17,095 nt of DNA, from positions 1-17,095 of the forward strand of contig CALCEB010000286.1 of NCBI GenBank assembly GCA_937900045.1. Reading direction: 5' to 3'. Both the position numbers and the translations under genes were made by a program. Below, piece by piece: positions 1 to 8,039 of the stretch. Under the pieces are notes generated by a model. That model made no database searches and was not told the DNA's origin. It saw only the letters and a program-made list of their open reading frames with translations. The stretch is from an uncultured Acidobacteriota bacterium. GTDB taxonomy: Bacteria; Acidobacteriota; Terriglobia; UBA7540. Each line of letters begins with the position of its first letter. The stretch's first letter is position 1.

Positions 1-109
1 CCTTACCTGCACCCCCTTAATCCGTCTATGTAGCTGAAAAAGTGAAGCCTTATACTAGTGATGAATTGGCAGTGGATGTGCATCCTCTCTCACCGAATGT
101 GCGGCAAGG

Positions 110-264
110 CAGGTGTTAGGTGTCAGGTTCCTGGTGTCAGGAAAGAAGCCTTCAGCGATCAGCACTCAGCCAGTAGCAGCCAGAGAAGGCATCGGGACTA
201 GGCGCAGCTTTTGCTGAAAGCTGATCGCTGAAGGCTTCTTCTTGTCTCTTGTCTCTCGTCTCTT
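110..264. repeat. Heptad-array intergenic element, copy A (core on minus strand)
   Basis: Words recur every 7 bases. CAGG/TAGG-type units begin at 110, 117, 124, 131 and 138; TCAGC at 152, 159 and 166; GCTGA at 213, 220 and 227; GTCTC at 244, 251 and 258. The CAGG and TCAGC blocks share one 7-base register. Bases 143-163 and 220-240 are a perfect 21-base inverted repeat, so the transcript could fold into a long hairpin. Read on the minus strand, 212-166 matches 8109-8155 at 40 of 47 positions, so this is the same element as copy C in opposite orientation. Bases 1-109 of the spacer show nothing I can assign. Confidence 0.8.
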
Positions 265-281
265 GAACTGTGCTGTGACGA

Positions 282-372
282 AGTCTTGAACCAGTGGAGG
301 ATAAGGAATGAGCACCATCATCCAAGATCTACGCTTCGGCCTGCGCATGCTGGCCAAGAATCCCGGCTTCAC
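282..372 (+). repeat. Conserved leader plus gene start shared with second ADOP gene
   Basis: This block is identical at 87 of 91 positions to 3004-3094. It covers the last 26 bases before the start codon, including the GGAGG ribosome-binding site at 296-300, and the first 65 coding bases. The genes diverge strongly further downstream. Some of the conservation is codon-level identity that protein selection alone does not require. Confidence 0.8.
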
Positions 373-2749
373 CGCCGTGGCAATCCTTTCGCTGGCGTTG
401 GGGATTGGCGGCAACGCAACGGTTTTCAGTTGGATGCAAGCTGTCCTGCTACATCCTCTTTCGGGCGTCAAGGATTCCAGCCGCCTCTTCGCCGTCGAAA
501 CGGTCATGCCCGACGGGACTTACCACACCAGTTCCTATCCAGATTACAAAGACTATCGCGACCGCAATCACGTTTTTTCCGGTCTCATTGGCTGTGAATT
601 GGTTGCCGTCGATATGAAGCTGGGGAATGAAGATCATCCGCAGCGTAATTGGGGATTGCTGGTAACCGAGAATTACTTCGACGTCCTGGGCGTTCACGCC
701 GCGCGCGGCGCCGTGTTCCACGCAAACGAAGCTCGGGGAGAGGATTCCGATCCGTACATTGTCATCAGCGACGCATTGTGGCGCGGCCGCTTTGGAGGTG
801 ATCCGAACGTTGTGGGCAAGACGGTCCAGCTTAACCAGCATCCCTTCACCGTTATCGGCGTAGTGCCGAAGGGTTTCATGGGAACGATTGTGGGCATCGC
901 CGCCAGTTACTGGGTGCCGATGATGATGCAGCCGCAGGTGCTGCCAGGTGAAAGCTTGACCTATCGCGCCCCCACATTCATCCATATGCTGGGAATGCTG
1001 AAGCCAGGAGTCAGTGTGGGACAGGCCCGCGCAGAGATGAATACGCTGGCGGGACGGCTTGAGCGGCAATACCCCACCACCAACCGCAATATCGGCGTTT
1101 ACGTGTGTCCCCTTTGGGGGGCGCATTATGGACTGCAAGCCTTTCTTCTGCCGGTATTGATGTTCTTGATGGGCGTTGCCGTCCTGGTCCTACTGATCGC
1201 CTGCGCCAATGTGGCGAATCTCTTGCTCTCTCGCGCCACGGTGCGCGAAAAAGAAATCGCAATCCGGTCAGCCGTGGGCGCAAGCCGCGCCCGCCTGGTT
1301 CGGCAGATGCTGGCCGAAAGCCTGCTGATGGCGCTGCTGGGAGGCGCGGGAGGAATTTTCCTGGCGATGCAAGCTTCGGGCTTTTTGATGTTTTCTCTGC
1401 CTCCGGCCCATCTGCCGATTGGGTTATCACTGGGGGTGAACGAACGAGTCCTGGGATTCGTGCTGATCCTTTCCATCTTTACAACCTTCCTTTTCGGCTT
1501 GGCGCCTGCATTGCAGACATCGCTTCCACGAGTGAACGAATGTCTGAAAGAGGGTGGACGCACATCGTCCACGGGCGCGAGCAAACACCGCCTGCGGAAT
1601 TTGCTCATCATCACCGAAACAGCAATGGCCTTGGTTCTCCTGGTGGGTGCGGGACTGCTGGCCCGCAGCTTGCGCAGCTCGGAGGAGGCAAGCCCGGGAT
1701 TTAACGTGGACCATGTGCTCCTGACGGCGATGGATCTTCGAGGCATTGGTTATTCGGATGACCAGTCCGCCGCTTTCTACGGCCGGCTTCTGGACCGGAT
1801 CAAGACGCTTTCTGGAGTGAAGGCCGCCAGCCTTGAGCGCTGGGTTCCTCTCTGGTTCACGGGCCGAGGCTACACCCGGCCTACGATTGAAGGCTACACG
1901 CCCAAGCCCAACGAGGATATCGACATCGACTATAACGTTGTCGGTCCCGGCTATTTCTCGACGATGCAGATTCCGGTCATCTCGGGGCGGGAATTTAACG
2001 ATCGAGACCGTCCTGGCGCGCCCCTGGTCTGCTTGATTAACCAGACGATGGCAAGACGGTTCTGGCCGGGGGAAAATCCGATTGGCCACCGGCTGAATAG
2101 TTGGGACCAGTGGTGGACGATTGCCGGAGTCGTGAAGGACGTGAAATATCACAGCATGAATGAGAAGCGGGAGTCTTTCCTGTATTTCCCGTTCCTGCAG
2201 GACACCGGCACGGACGCAAATATTCTGGTGCGGACCGCGGGTGACCCGGATGCGCTCCTCGCCGCTGTGCAGGGGCAGGCGCATGCATTGGACCCCCAAG
2301 CCACGATTCTGGAATCCGCGAACTTAAGAAACTTGTTCAACGTGTCTCTGTTTACCTACCGCACCGCCGCCACGCTCGCCGCAGTTTTGGGCCTGCTGGG
2401 ATTGCTGCTGGCATCCTCCGGCATCTATGGAGTGATGTCTTATTCGGTGAGCCAGAGAACGCACGAAATGGGAATCCGCATGGCGCTTGGGGCGCAGCGC
2501 GCGGATGTGATGCGGCTTGTGGTTGGGCAAGGGCTCCGGCTGGTCATAACCGGAGTGGGCATCGGTATCATCGGCGCGATCGGTTTGACGCGGTTGATGT
2601 CGAGCTTGCTCTACGGCGTGAAGCCTACGGACCCGGCGACGTTTGTTGCCGTTTCGCTCATCCTCATGGCAGCGGCGCTGCTTGCCAGCTATATTCCCGC
2701 CCGCCGGGCGACGAAGGTGGATCCGATGGTGGCGTTAAGAAATGAGTGA
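308..2749 (+). CDS. ADOP-type ABC transporter permease (MacB/FtsX fold), first of three
   Basis: This is an 813-residue inner-membrane permease of the acidobacterial duplicated orphan permease type. The N-terminal DLRFGLRMLAKNPGFT motif leads into membrane helix 1 (about 22-42). A MacB-like periplasmic domain (50-250) follows, then FtsX-type helices at about 277-300, 337-360 and 380-402. A second unit has a helix at 431-452, a second periplasmic domain (465-660, with NQTMARRFWP at 578-587) and helices at 688-712, 742-768 and 778-798. The C-terminus is KVDPMVALRNE. The start is supported by GGAGG at 296-300. Family knowledge: MacB permeases transmit ATPase-driven motion across the membrane rather than forming a channel. 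No ATPase is adjacent, hence 'orphan'. It is the most divergent of the three: the usual GANTAIF after helix 1 reads GGNATVF. The substrate is unknown. Confidence 0.93.
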   Translation: MSTIIQDLRFGLRMLAKNPGFTAVAILSLALGIGGNATVFSWMQAVLLHPLSGVKDSSRLFAVETVMPDGTYHTSSYPDYKDYRDRNHVFSGLIGCELVAVDMKLGNEDHPQRNWGLLVTENYFDVLGVHAARGAVFHANEARGEDSDPYIVISDALWRGRFGGDPNVVGKTVQLNQHPFTVIGVVPKGFMGTIVGIAASYWVPMMMQPQVLPGESLTYRAPTFIHMLGMLKPGVSVGQARAEMNTLAGRLERQYPTTNRNIGVYVCPLWGAHYGLQAFLLPVLMFLMGVAVLVLLIACANVANLLLSRATVREKEIAIRSAVGASRARLVRQMLAESLLMALLGGAGGIFLAMQASGFLMFSLPPAHLPIGLSLGVNERVLGFVLILSIFTTFLFGLAPALQTSLPRVNECLKEGGRTSSTGASKHRLRNLLIITETAMALVLLVGAGLLARSLRSSEEASPGFNVDHVLLTAMDLRGIGYSDDQSAAFYGRLLDRIKTLSGVKAASLERWVPLWFTGRGYTRPTIEGYTPKPNEDIDIDYNVVGPGYFSTMQIPVISGREFNDRDRPGAPLVCLINQTMARRFWPGENPIGHRLNSWDQWWTIAGVVKDVKYHSMNEKRESFLYFPFLQDTGTDANILVRTAGDPDALLAAVQGQAHALDPQATILESANLRNLFNVSLFTYRTAATLAAVLGLLGLLLASSGIYGVMSYSVSQRTHEMGIRMALGAQRADVMRLVVGQGLRLVITGVGIGIIGAIGLTRLMSSLLYGVKPTDPATFVAVSLILMAAALLASYIPARRATKVDPMVALRNE

Positions 2750-2754
2750 CGAAG

Positions 2755-2838
2755 CAGGTGCTAGGTGTCAGGTTCCAGGTGTCAGGAAAAAAGCTTTCAG
2801 CCTTCAGCGCTCAGCTTTCAGCAAAAGCGGCGCCTGGT
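2755..2838 (+). repeat. Heptad-array intergenic element, copy B (truncated)
   Basis: It begins six bases after the stop codon of the first ADOP gene. CAGG/TAGG-type units begin at 2755, 2762, 2769, 2776 and 2783, and TCAGC units at 2797, 2804, 2811 and 2818, all in one 7-base register. The CAGG block matches the one in copy A. The stretch after the TCAGC block (AAAAGCGGCGCCTG) runs in the orientation of copy C, not copy A. The element breaks off near 2840, shortly before the palindromic element at 2863, so the distal arm is missing. Confidence 0.75.
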
Positions 2839-2862
2839 ATTACCCTGTTAAGTCGTTGGGAA

Positions 2863-3000
2863 CACCGTCAGGGCATGGCTTCAGCCATGCCGTTGGCGGT
2901 GGTCCCGAGATTCGGGCTTTAGCCTCTGAGGCCCTCAGCGGCTAAAGCCGCTTTTCCTTGTGTTCGGATGTGGCATGGCTGAAGCCATGCCCTGACGGTG
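2863..3000. repeat. 138-base palindromic element with 29-base perfect terminal inverted repeats
   Basis: The arms 2863-2891 and 2972-3000 are perfect reverse complements over 29 bases. Each arm is itself nearly palindromic (GGCATGGCT and AGCCATGCC around two bases). The interior holds another hairpin, 2915-2949: GGCTTTAGCC pairs with GGCTAAAGCC and encloses CTGAG/CTCAG with a three-base loop. No open frame of note lies inside. The layout suits a MITE or REP/BIME-like element moved or amplified in trans. It lies directly upstream of the conserved leader of the second ADOP gene. A clear target-site duplication is not visible. Confidence 0.8.
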
Positions 3001-3003
3001 CCT

Positions 3004-3094
3004 AGTCTTGAACCGGCGGAGGATAAGGAATGAGCACAATGATCCAAGATCTACGCTTCGGCCTGCGCATGCTGGCCAAGAATCCCGGCTTCAC
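3004..3094 (+). repeat. Conserved leader plus gene start shared with first ADOP gene
   Basis: Partner of 282-372 (87 of 91 identical). It carries GGAGG at 3018-3022, seven bases before the start codon at 3030. It begins three bases after the palindromic element ends, so that insertion left the leader and ribosome-binding site intact. Confidence 0.8.
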
Positions 3095-5453
3095 GGCCAT
3101 TGCCATTATCACGCTGGCGCTGGGCATTGGGGCCAATACGGCAATTTTCAGCCTAGTGAATGCCATTCTCTTGCGGCCGTTGCCCTATCCCGATAGCCAG
3201 CAGCTTGTAGTGGTATGGGATACCGAGCCCAGCGGTCCAGGCGACCTTTATCCTGCGACGGGCCCGGATTTTGTGGACTGGAAAGCCCAAAACGACGTCT
3301 TTCAAGGTCTGGCGGCGGGAACCAGGAATGGCGGCGCGTTGATGGGCGCAGGCGGACCCTTACGGATTTGGGGTTACGAGGTCTCGCCCGAAATGTTTCA
3401 TCTTCTCGGTTTCCAGCCGCTGAAAGGCCGGACGTTTGCCGAGGATGAAACCCAGCCCGGCCACAATCACGTGGTGGTCCTCAGCTACGGATTGTGGCAG
3501 CGAGCCTTCGGCGGGGATGGAGGTATCGTGGGACGAAAAATCACGATGGATGGTGAAGCCTACGACGTTGTTGGCATCATGCCGCGCGATTTCAAGTTCC
3601 CGTCAATTTGGGGGTGGCGAGCCGAATTCTGGGAGCCTTTGACCCTCCAACAACCGAAGTGGAGGCAGAGCCGCGGCAACCACTGGATCTTTGTAATCGG
3701 ACGCCTGAAGAATGGTGTTCCTCTTGAAAAGGCTCGCGCCGATATGGAAACCCTTTCACAACGGCTCGCTCATCAGTACCCCAATACGAATACCGGGGTC
3801 ATCGCCAAAGTTGTAAGTTTGCGAGAGCAGTTGGTGAAGAATGTGAAGCCGGCGCTGCTGGTGCTCTTTGCCGCCGTCGGTTTTCTGCTGCTGATTGCCT
3901 GCGTCAATGTGGCGAACCTGCTGCTGGCAAAAGCGGTGGGACGACAACGGGAAATTGCCATTCGTCTGGCCGTTGGCTCCGGGCGCGCCCGCCTCATTCG
4001 TCAGTTGTTGACGGAAAGCGTTCTGCTTTTTTTCTTCGGTGGCGTGGCCGGATTGGTGGTTGGCTCGAACGCCTTAAGGGTGCTGCTTCATGCCGCGCCC
4101 ACCGGCTATGTACCACACATTCTTCAAGTCCACCTTGACGGTTGGGTCTTCCTCTTTACTTTCCTCATCGTTTTTATTGCAGGCACGCTGGCCGGGCTGG
4201 TTCCGGCCATTCATGCCTCGAATCCCGACCTGCAATCAACATTGAAAGAAAGCTCAAGGGCGGTTGCGTCGCCCCACCACCGCTCGCGCAGTGTGCTGAC
4301 GGCCGCTGAGGTGGCGCTGGCCCTGATGATGTTGATTGGGGCCGGTCTTGCCATCAAGAGCTTGGTGCGGCTTCTGGGCGTGGACGCGGGATTTGATGCG
4401 AACCATGTCTTGACGGCGCACCTTTCCCTGCCGGACGCGAGATACGCGAAGCCGGAACAGATCACACCCTTTTTCGAGCAATTGTTGCAGCGCATCCAGG
4501 CGCTTCCCGGCGTCCAATCTGCCGCCGTCACGAGTGAGCTGCCGCTACAGGGTGGAAGCAACGGCGTGGTCTATATCGAGGGTCAGCCTATTCCCAAAAA
4601 CATGTGGTCAAGCCCACTGGTGGAGTCGTGCGACGTCAGCCCAGGCTATTTTCACACGCTTCGCATCCCCTTGCTCAGAGGACGCGATTTCACAGAGCAG
4701 GACGTCAAGGGCAAGCTCAAAGTTGCCATCATCAATCAGACCATGGCGCGCCGCTTCTGGCCCAACCAGGATGCCGTTGGCAAGCGTTTCACCCAGGATT
4801 ATCAATACCCGGACTGGATTACCGTAGCCGGTGTTGTGGGCGACGTGCGGGAGTTCGGCATGAACGAGGCGCCAATTCCGGAGGCCTACTCTCCTGAATA
4901 CCAGGATGGTGATTCTTTTATGTCGCTGGTTATTCGCACCTCCACCCCGCCGCTCAGCCAGATATCGGCAGTGCGAGGTGTGGTTCGTGGCCTCGATCAG
5001 CAATTGCCGGTCTTCAGACCTCGCACTTTGGCCAGCATTGTTTCCGAGTCTTCAGGACAGCAGCGGTTTGTCGCTTTGCTGCTGGGACTTTTTGCGTTAT
5101 TGGCTCTGGTTTTAGCTGCTGTGGGCATCTACGGCGTGATTGCCTATTCCGTGGCACAGCGAACGCATGAGTTCGGTATCCGCATGGCGCTGGGGGCGGC
5201 GAACGGCGACATTCTGAAAATGGTGGTGTCGGAGGGCTTGCGGCTGGCTCTGGCCGGGGTCGCAGTGGGACTGGTGGGAGCCTGGGCCTTGACCCGCTTC
5301 CTTACCAGCCTGCTTTTCGGCGTCAAGCCCACCGATCCTGGAACTTTTGCGGCAGTATCTCTCGTACTTATCAGTGTGGCGCTTTTTGCATGTTACATCC
5401 CGGCGCGGCGCGCGATGAAAGTGGATCCGATGGTGGCGTTAAGAAACGAATAG
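3030..5453 (+). CDS. ADOP-type ABC transporter permease (MacB/FtsX fold), second of three
   Basis: An 807-residue permease with the same two-unit layout as its neighbours. It has helix 1 (about 22-44), a first MacB-like periplasmic domain (55-260), FtsX helices at about 274-300, 328-350 and 372-394, a helix at 421-444, and a second periplasmic domain (455-665, with NQTMARRFWP at 569-578). Three C-terminal helices lie between about 682 and 800, and the C-terminus is MKVDPMVALRNE. The N-terminus has the canonical LGIGANTAIFS. The ribosome-binding site GGAGG sits seven bases before ATG. The gene is separated from the first ADOP by 280 bases of repeats, so a shared transcript is possible but not shown. 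The stop is TAG, whereas the other two use TGA. No partner ATPase is in the window; the transported or modulated substrate is unknown. Confidence 0.94.
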   Translation: MSTMIQDLRFGLRMLAKNPGFTAIAIITLALGIGANTAIFSLVNAILLRPLPYPDSQQLVVVWDTEPSGPGDLYPATGPDFVDWKAQNDVFQGLAAGTRNGGALMGAGGPLRIWGYEVSPEMFHLLGFQPLKGRTFAEDETQPGHNHVVVLSYGLWQRAFGGDGGIVGRKITMDGEAYDVVGIMPRDFKFPSIWGWRAEFWEPLTLQQPKWRQSRGNHWIFVIGRLKNGVPLEKARADMETLSQRLAHQYPNTNTGVIAKVVSLREQLVKNVKPALLVLFAAVGFLLLIACVNVANLLLAKAVGRQREIAIRLAVGSGRARLIRQLLTESVLLFFFGGVAGLVVGSNALRVLLHAAPTGYVPHILQVHLDGWVFLFTFLIVFIAGTLAGLVPAIHASNPDLQSTLKESSRAVASPHHRSRSVLTAAEVALALMMLIGAGLAIKSLVRLLGVDAGFDANHVLTAHLSLPDARYAKPEQITPFFEQLLQRIQALPGVQSAAVTSELPLQGGSNGVVYIEGQPIPKNMWSSPLVESCDVSPGYFHTLRIPLLRGRDFTEQDVKGKLKVAIINQTMARRFWPNQDAVGKRFTQDYQYPDWITVAGVVGDVREFGMNEAPIPEAYSPEYQDGDSFMSLVIRTSTPPLSQISAVRGVVRGLDQQLPVFRPRTLASIVSESSGQQRFVALLLGLFALLALVLAAVGIYGVIAYSVAQRTHEFGIRMALGAANGDILKMVVSEGLRLALAGVAVGLVGAWALTRFLTSLLFGVKPTDPGTFAAVSLVLISVALFACYIPARRAMKVDPMVALRNE

Positions 5454-5590
5454 TGGTCAGTGATGAGTGATTAGTGATGCGTGCGGGTCTGGGGCGAAAG
5501 CTCATCGCCGGCCGGTGAGCACTAATCACGAACCACTAACCCCTGTTGGTTGCTGACGGCTGAAAGCTGAGTGCTAATGGCTGATCGCTT
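5454..5590. repeat. Heptad arrays and imperfect hairpin between second and third ADOP genes
   Basis: GTGAT recurs at 5460, 5467 and 5474. CAC-type units recur at 5520, 5527 and 5534. GCTGA or a close variant recurs at 5552, 5559, 5566, 5573, 5580 and 5587. Bases 5467-5476 and 5520-5529 are a perfect 10-base inverted repeat. TAGTGGT at 5451-5457, which includes the stop codon of the second ADOP, pairs with 5532-5538. The hairpin may stop transcription or protect the 3' end, but no T-tract follows it. The core sequence seen in copies A and C is absent. Confidence 0.7.
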
Positions 5591-5597
5591 GAGGTGG
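5591..5597 (+). promoter_or_regulatory. Ribosome-binding site deciding the start of the third ADOP
   Basis: GAGGTGG lies just before ATG at 5601. It supports that codon over the in-frame ATG codons at 5571 and 5577, which lie inside the GCTGA heptad array. Confidence 0.65.
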
Positions 5598-5600
5598 AAC

Positions 5601-8039
5601 ATGAGTGCCCTTCTCCAAGACCTACGCTTCGGCCTGCGCATGTTGGCCAAGAACCCCGGCTTTACGGCCATTGCCGTTATCACGCTGGCGCTGGGCATTG
5701 GCGCGAACACGGCGATTTTCAGCGTGGTTAACACCATTCTCCTCCGCCCGCTGCCGTATCCGCAGGCGGACCGCCTGGAACAGGTCATGCGGCACTATAA
5801 GTCCGGAAATGAACCTGCGGTCTCCGCCACCAAGTTCGTTTTCTGGAGGCAACACAACCGCGTATTCTCCGGTCTTGCCGCGTATGACCTCTTGGCCGGT
5901 GGATTTAACCTTACGGGTGGCGCTCAGGCTGAACACATTACGGGCATCCGGGTGTCAGCCGACTTCTTCCGCGTGCTGGGCGTCTCCCCGGCGCTGGGGC
6001 GTGACTTTACTGGGGAAGAAGAGCGCCCCGGTGGGCCGGATGTTGTGGTCCTCAGTAACGGTCTGTGGAAGCAGCGGTTCGGCGGGGATGCATCGATCAT
6101 CGGCAAGCCGGTTTCGCTGAGCGGCAAATCCTACACCGTGATCGGGGTCATGCCGGCTGGCTTTGAGTCCAATCCTGCGGCCCAAACCTGGTTTCCACTC
6201 CGTCCGGTTCTGAACCCGCAAGAGCAGTCGAACCTTTTCCTGGTCCTGGGGCGGCTGAAATCGGGCATTAGGCCCGAACGCGCCCAGACAGATATGGCGC
6301 GTGTCGGCGAGGCATTCCGGCAGCAATACCCGGACTTGATGGATAAGACGGAGAGCGTTGCTGCGGTGAATTACCAGCAAAGCCTGACCGGCGACACCCG
6401 GCCCGCTTTGCTGGTCCTGATGGGGGCCGTCGGGCTTGTCCTGCTGATCGCCTGCGCCAACGTCGCAAACCTGCTGTTGGCCCGCGCCATCGGACGCAAC
6501 AAGGAGATCGCCATCCGCACCGCAGTGGGCGCCGACCGTTCCCGGCTGGTGCGGCAGTTGCTCACGGAAAGCACAATGCTGGCGTTGGCGGGAGGCGGCC
6601 TGGGTCTGTTAGTTGCCGAAGTGGGCTTGCGCAACTTGCTGACGCTAGTGCCGGAGAATCTTCCTCAGATTGCACAGGCCGGAATCGACAAACCTGCTCT
6701 CATCTTTACAGTCCTCGTTGCTCTCGCCACAGGAATCCTTTTCGGACTGGCGCCGGCATTTCAAACCTCCCGAATCAACCTCAACGATTCGTTGCGTGAG
6801 GGCGGCGGCCGCACCACTGGAGGCGCCCGCCACGGCCGATTGCGCAGCCTCTTGGTGGTGGCGGAAATCGCCCTCTCATTAGTGTTACTGGCGGGCGCGG
6901 CGCTGCTGATTGAGACCTTCATCAATCTGCGGGACGTCAGCCCCGGCTTCGACCCCCAAAACGTACTGACCATGAAACTGTCTTTGACAGATTCGAAATA
7001 CAACACCACAGCCGCAGTAACCCAATTTTTCCGGCAAGTGCTGGACCGGACTGAGGCAACTCCTGGCATTCAGAAGGCGGCATTTGTGACCAGCTTGCCA
7101 ATGGAGATTGGACCGGACCTGCCCTTCAAGATCGCGGGGCGCAAGGATAACTCTACCGGCGATGCGGAATGGCGGACGATTACTCCTCACTATTTCTCCG
7201 CCATGAAGATTTCTATGCTGGATGGAAGAGCCTTTAGGGATAGCGACAGCGCCCATTCGGCCGGCGTGGTCATCATCAACAAGACGCTGGCACATGATTT
7301 CTTCCCCGGCCAGAACCCCATCGGTCAGCACCTTACCATCGGGGGCGGAATGGGGCCTGAGTTTGCTGATGAATCTCGGGAAATTGTGGGCGTGGTTGGT
7401 GATACGAAGGAGCAAGGCTTGGACAACCCGGCGAGAGCGACCGTGTTTATTCCGTGGTCACAAGAGCCGGACGCCTTCACTCGTTTCGGCAATCAGCTTC
7501 TGCCCGCGTGCCTGGTGGCGCGGACTCGAGTTTCGCCCATGAGCCTTAGCGCGGGTGTTGCAAAGCAGGTTCTGGAAGCCGACAGCACGCAGCCCGTTTT
7601 CCAGATTCAGTCCTTGGCGAGCATCGTCGGCGATTCCATCGCACGGCAACATTTTGACATGATCCTGCTGGGAATCTTCGCGGTGATGGCGCTGCTGCTG
7701 GCTTCAATTGGAATCTACGGAGTGATTTCCTACTCCGTCACGCAGCGAACCCATGAAATCGGCATTCGCCTGGCCTTGGGCGCCCAAAGAGGAGATGTGC
7801 TGGCGCTGATTGTGGGCCAAGGCCTAAAGCTGACGCTGGCGGGAGTGGCCATCGGCGTTGTCGCGGCGCTCCTGGCCATGCGGTTGCTGCATAGCCTATT
7901 GTTCGGCGTGAAGCCTTCCGATCCGGTGACGCTGGTCATCGTCGCCACCTTGTTGACCGGTTCTGCGCTTCTCGCCAGCTATTTACCCGCGCGCCGGGCC
8001 ACCAAGGTCGATCCGATGGTGGCGTTAAGAAATGAGTGA
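5601..8039 (+). CDS. ADOP-type ABC transporter permease (MacB/FtsX fold), third of three
   Basis: An 812-residue permease. The frame is open from ATG 5571, but ATG 5601 is preferred: it follows GAGGTGG and gives MSALLQDLRFGLRML, matching the N-termini of both neighbours. The layout is helix 1 (about 22-44), a first periplasmic MacB-like domain (55-265), FtsX helices between about 275 and 400, a helix near 425-448, a second periplasmic domain (about 455-670) and three C-terminal helices ending in ATKVDPMVALRNE. Its early coding sequence (LGIGANTAIFS) resembles the second ADOP more than the first. In the second periplasmic domain the neighbours' NQTMARRFWP is replaced by NKTLAHDFFP. The stop codon overlaps the first unit of the next heptad array. 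Function is as for the family: ATPase-dependent envelope transport or mechanotransmission, with the ATPase encoded elsewhere. Confidence 0.94.
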   Translation: MSALLQDLRFGLRMLAKNPGFTAIAVITLALGIGANTAIFSVVNTILLRPLPYPQADRLEQVMRHYKSGNEPAVSATKFVFWRQHNRVFSGLAAYDLLAGGFNLTGGAQAEHITGIRVSADFFRVLGVSPALGRDFTGEEERPGGPDVVVLSNGLWKQRFGGDASIIGKPVSLSGKSYTVIGVMPAGFESNPAAQTWFPLRPVLNPQEQSNLFLVLGRLKSGIRPERAQTDMARVGEAFRQQYPDLMDKTESVAAVNYQQSLTGDTRPALLVLMGAVGLVLLIACANVANLLLARAIGRNKEIAIRTAVGADRSRLVRQLLTESTMLALAGGGLGLLVAEVGLRNLLTLVPENLPQIAQAGIDKPALIFTVLVALATGILFGLAPAFQTSRINLNDSLREGGGRTTGGARHGRLRSLLVVAEIALSLVLLAGAALLIETFINLRDVSPGFDPQNVLTMKLSLTDSKYNTTAAVTQFFRQVLDRTEATPGIQKAAFVTSLPMEIGPDLPFKIAGRKDNSTGDAEWRTITPHYFSAMKISMLDGRAFRDSDSAHSAGVVIINKTLAHDFFPGQNPIGQHLTIGGGMGPEFADESREIVGVVGDTKEQGLDNPARATVFIPWSQEPDAFTRFGNQLLPACLVARTRVSPMSLSAGVAKQVLEADSTQPVFQIQSLASIVGDSIARQHFDMILLGIFAVMALLLASIGIYGVISYSVTQRTHEIGIRLALGAQRGDVLALIVGQGLKLTLAGVAIGVVAALLAMRLLHSLLFGVKPSDPVTLVIVATLLTGSALLASYLPARRATKVDPMVALRNE

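Noticed and set aside
51..56. TATACT as a -10 box upstream of the first ADOP
   Set aside because: No acceptable -35 at the right distance, and it lies about 250 bases before the gene.
81..120. Possible second ADOP tail remnant before the first array
   Set aside because: Only 14 of 20 bases before the CAGG array resemble the end of the first ADOP and the coding signature VDPMVAL is absent.
110..264. CRISPR array
   Set aside because: The repeat unit is 7 bases with 2-3 variable bases; there are no spacers of typical size and no cas genes.
449..1138. Long minus-strand frames opposite the ADOP genes
   Set aside because: They overlap genes with strong family motifs, have unlikely composition and match nothing recognisable; shadows.
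2742..2945. Plus-strand frame starting at the end of the first ADOP
   Set aside because: It translates heptad array and palindrome sequence (no protein-like pattern).
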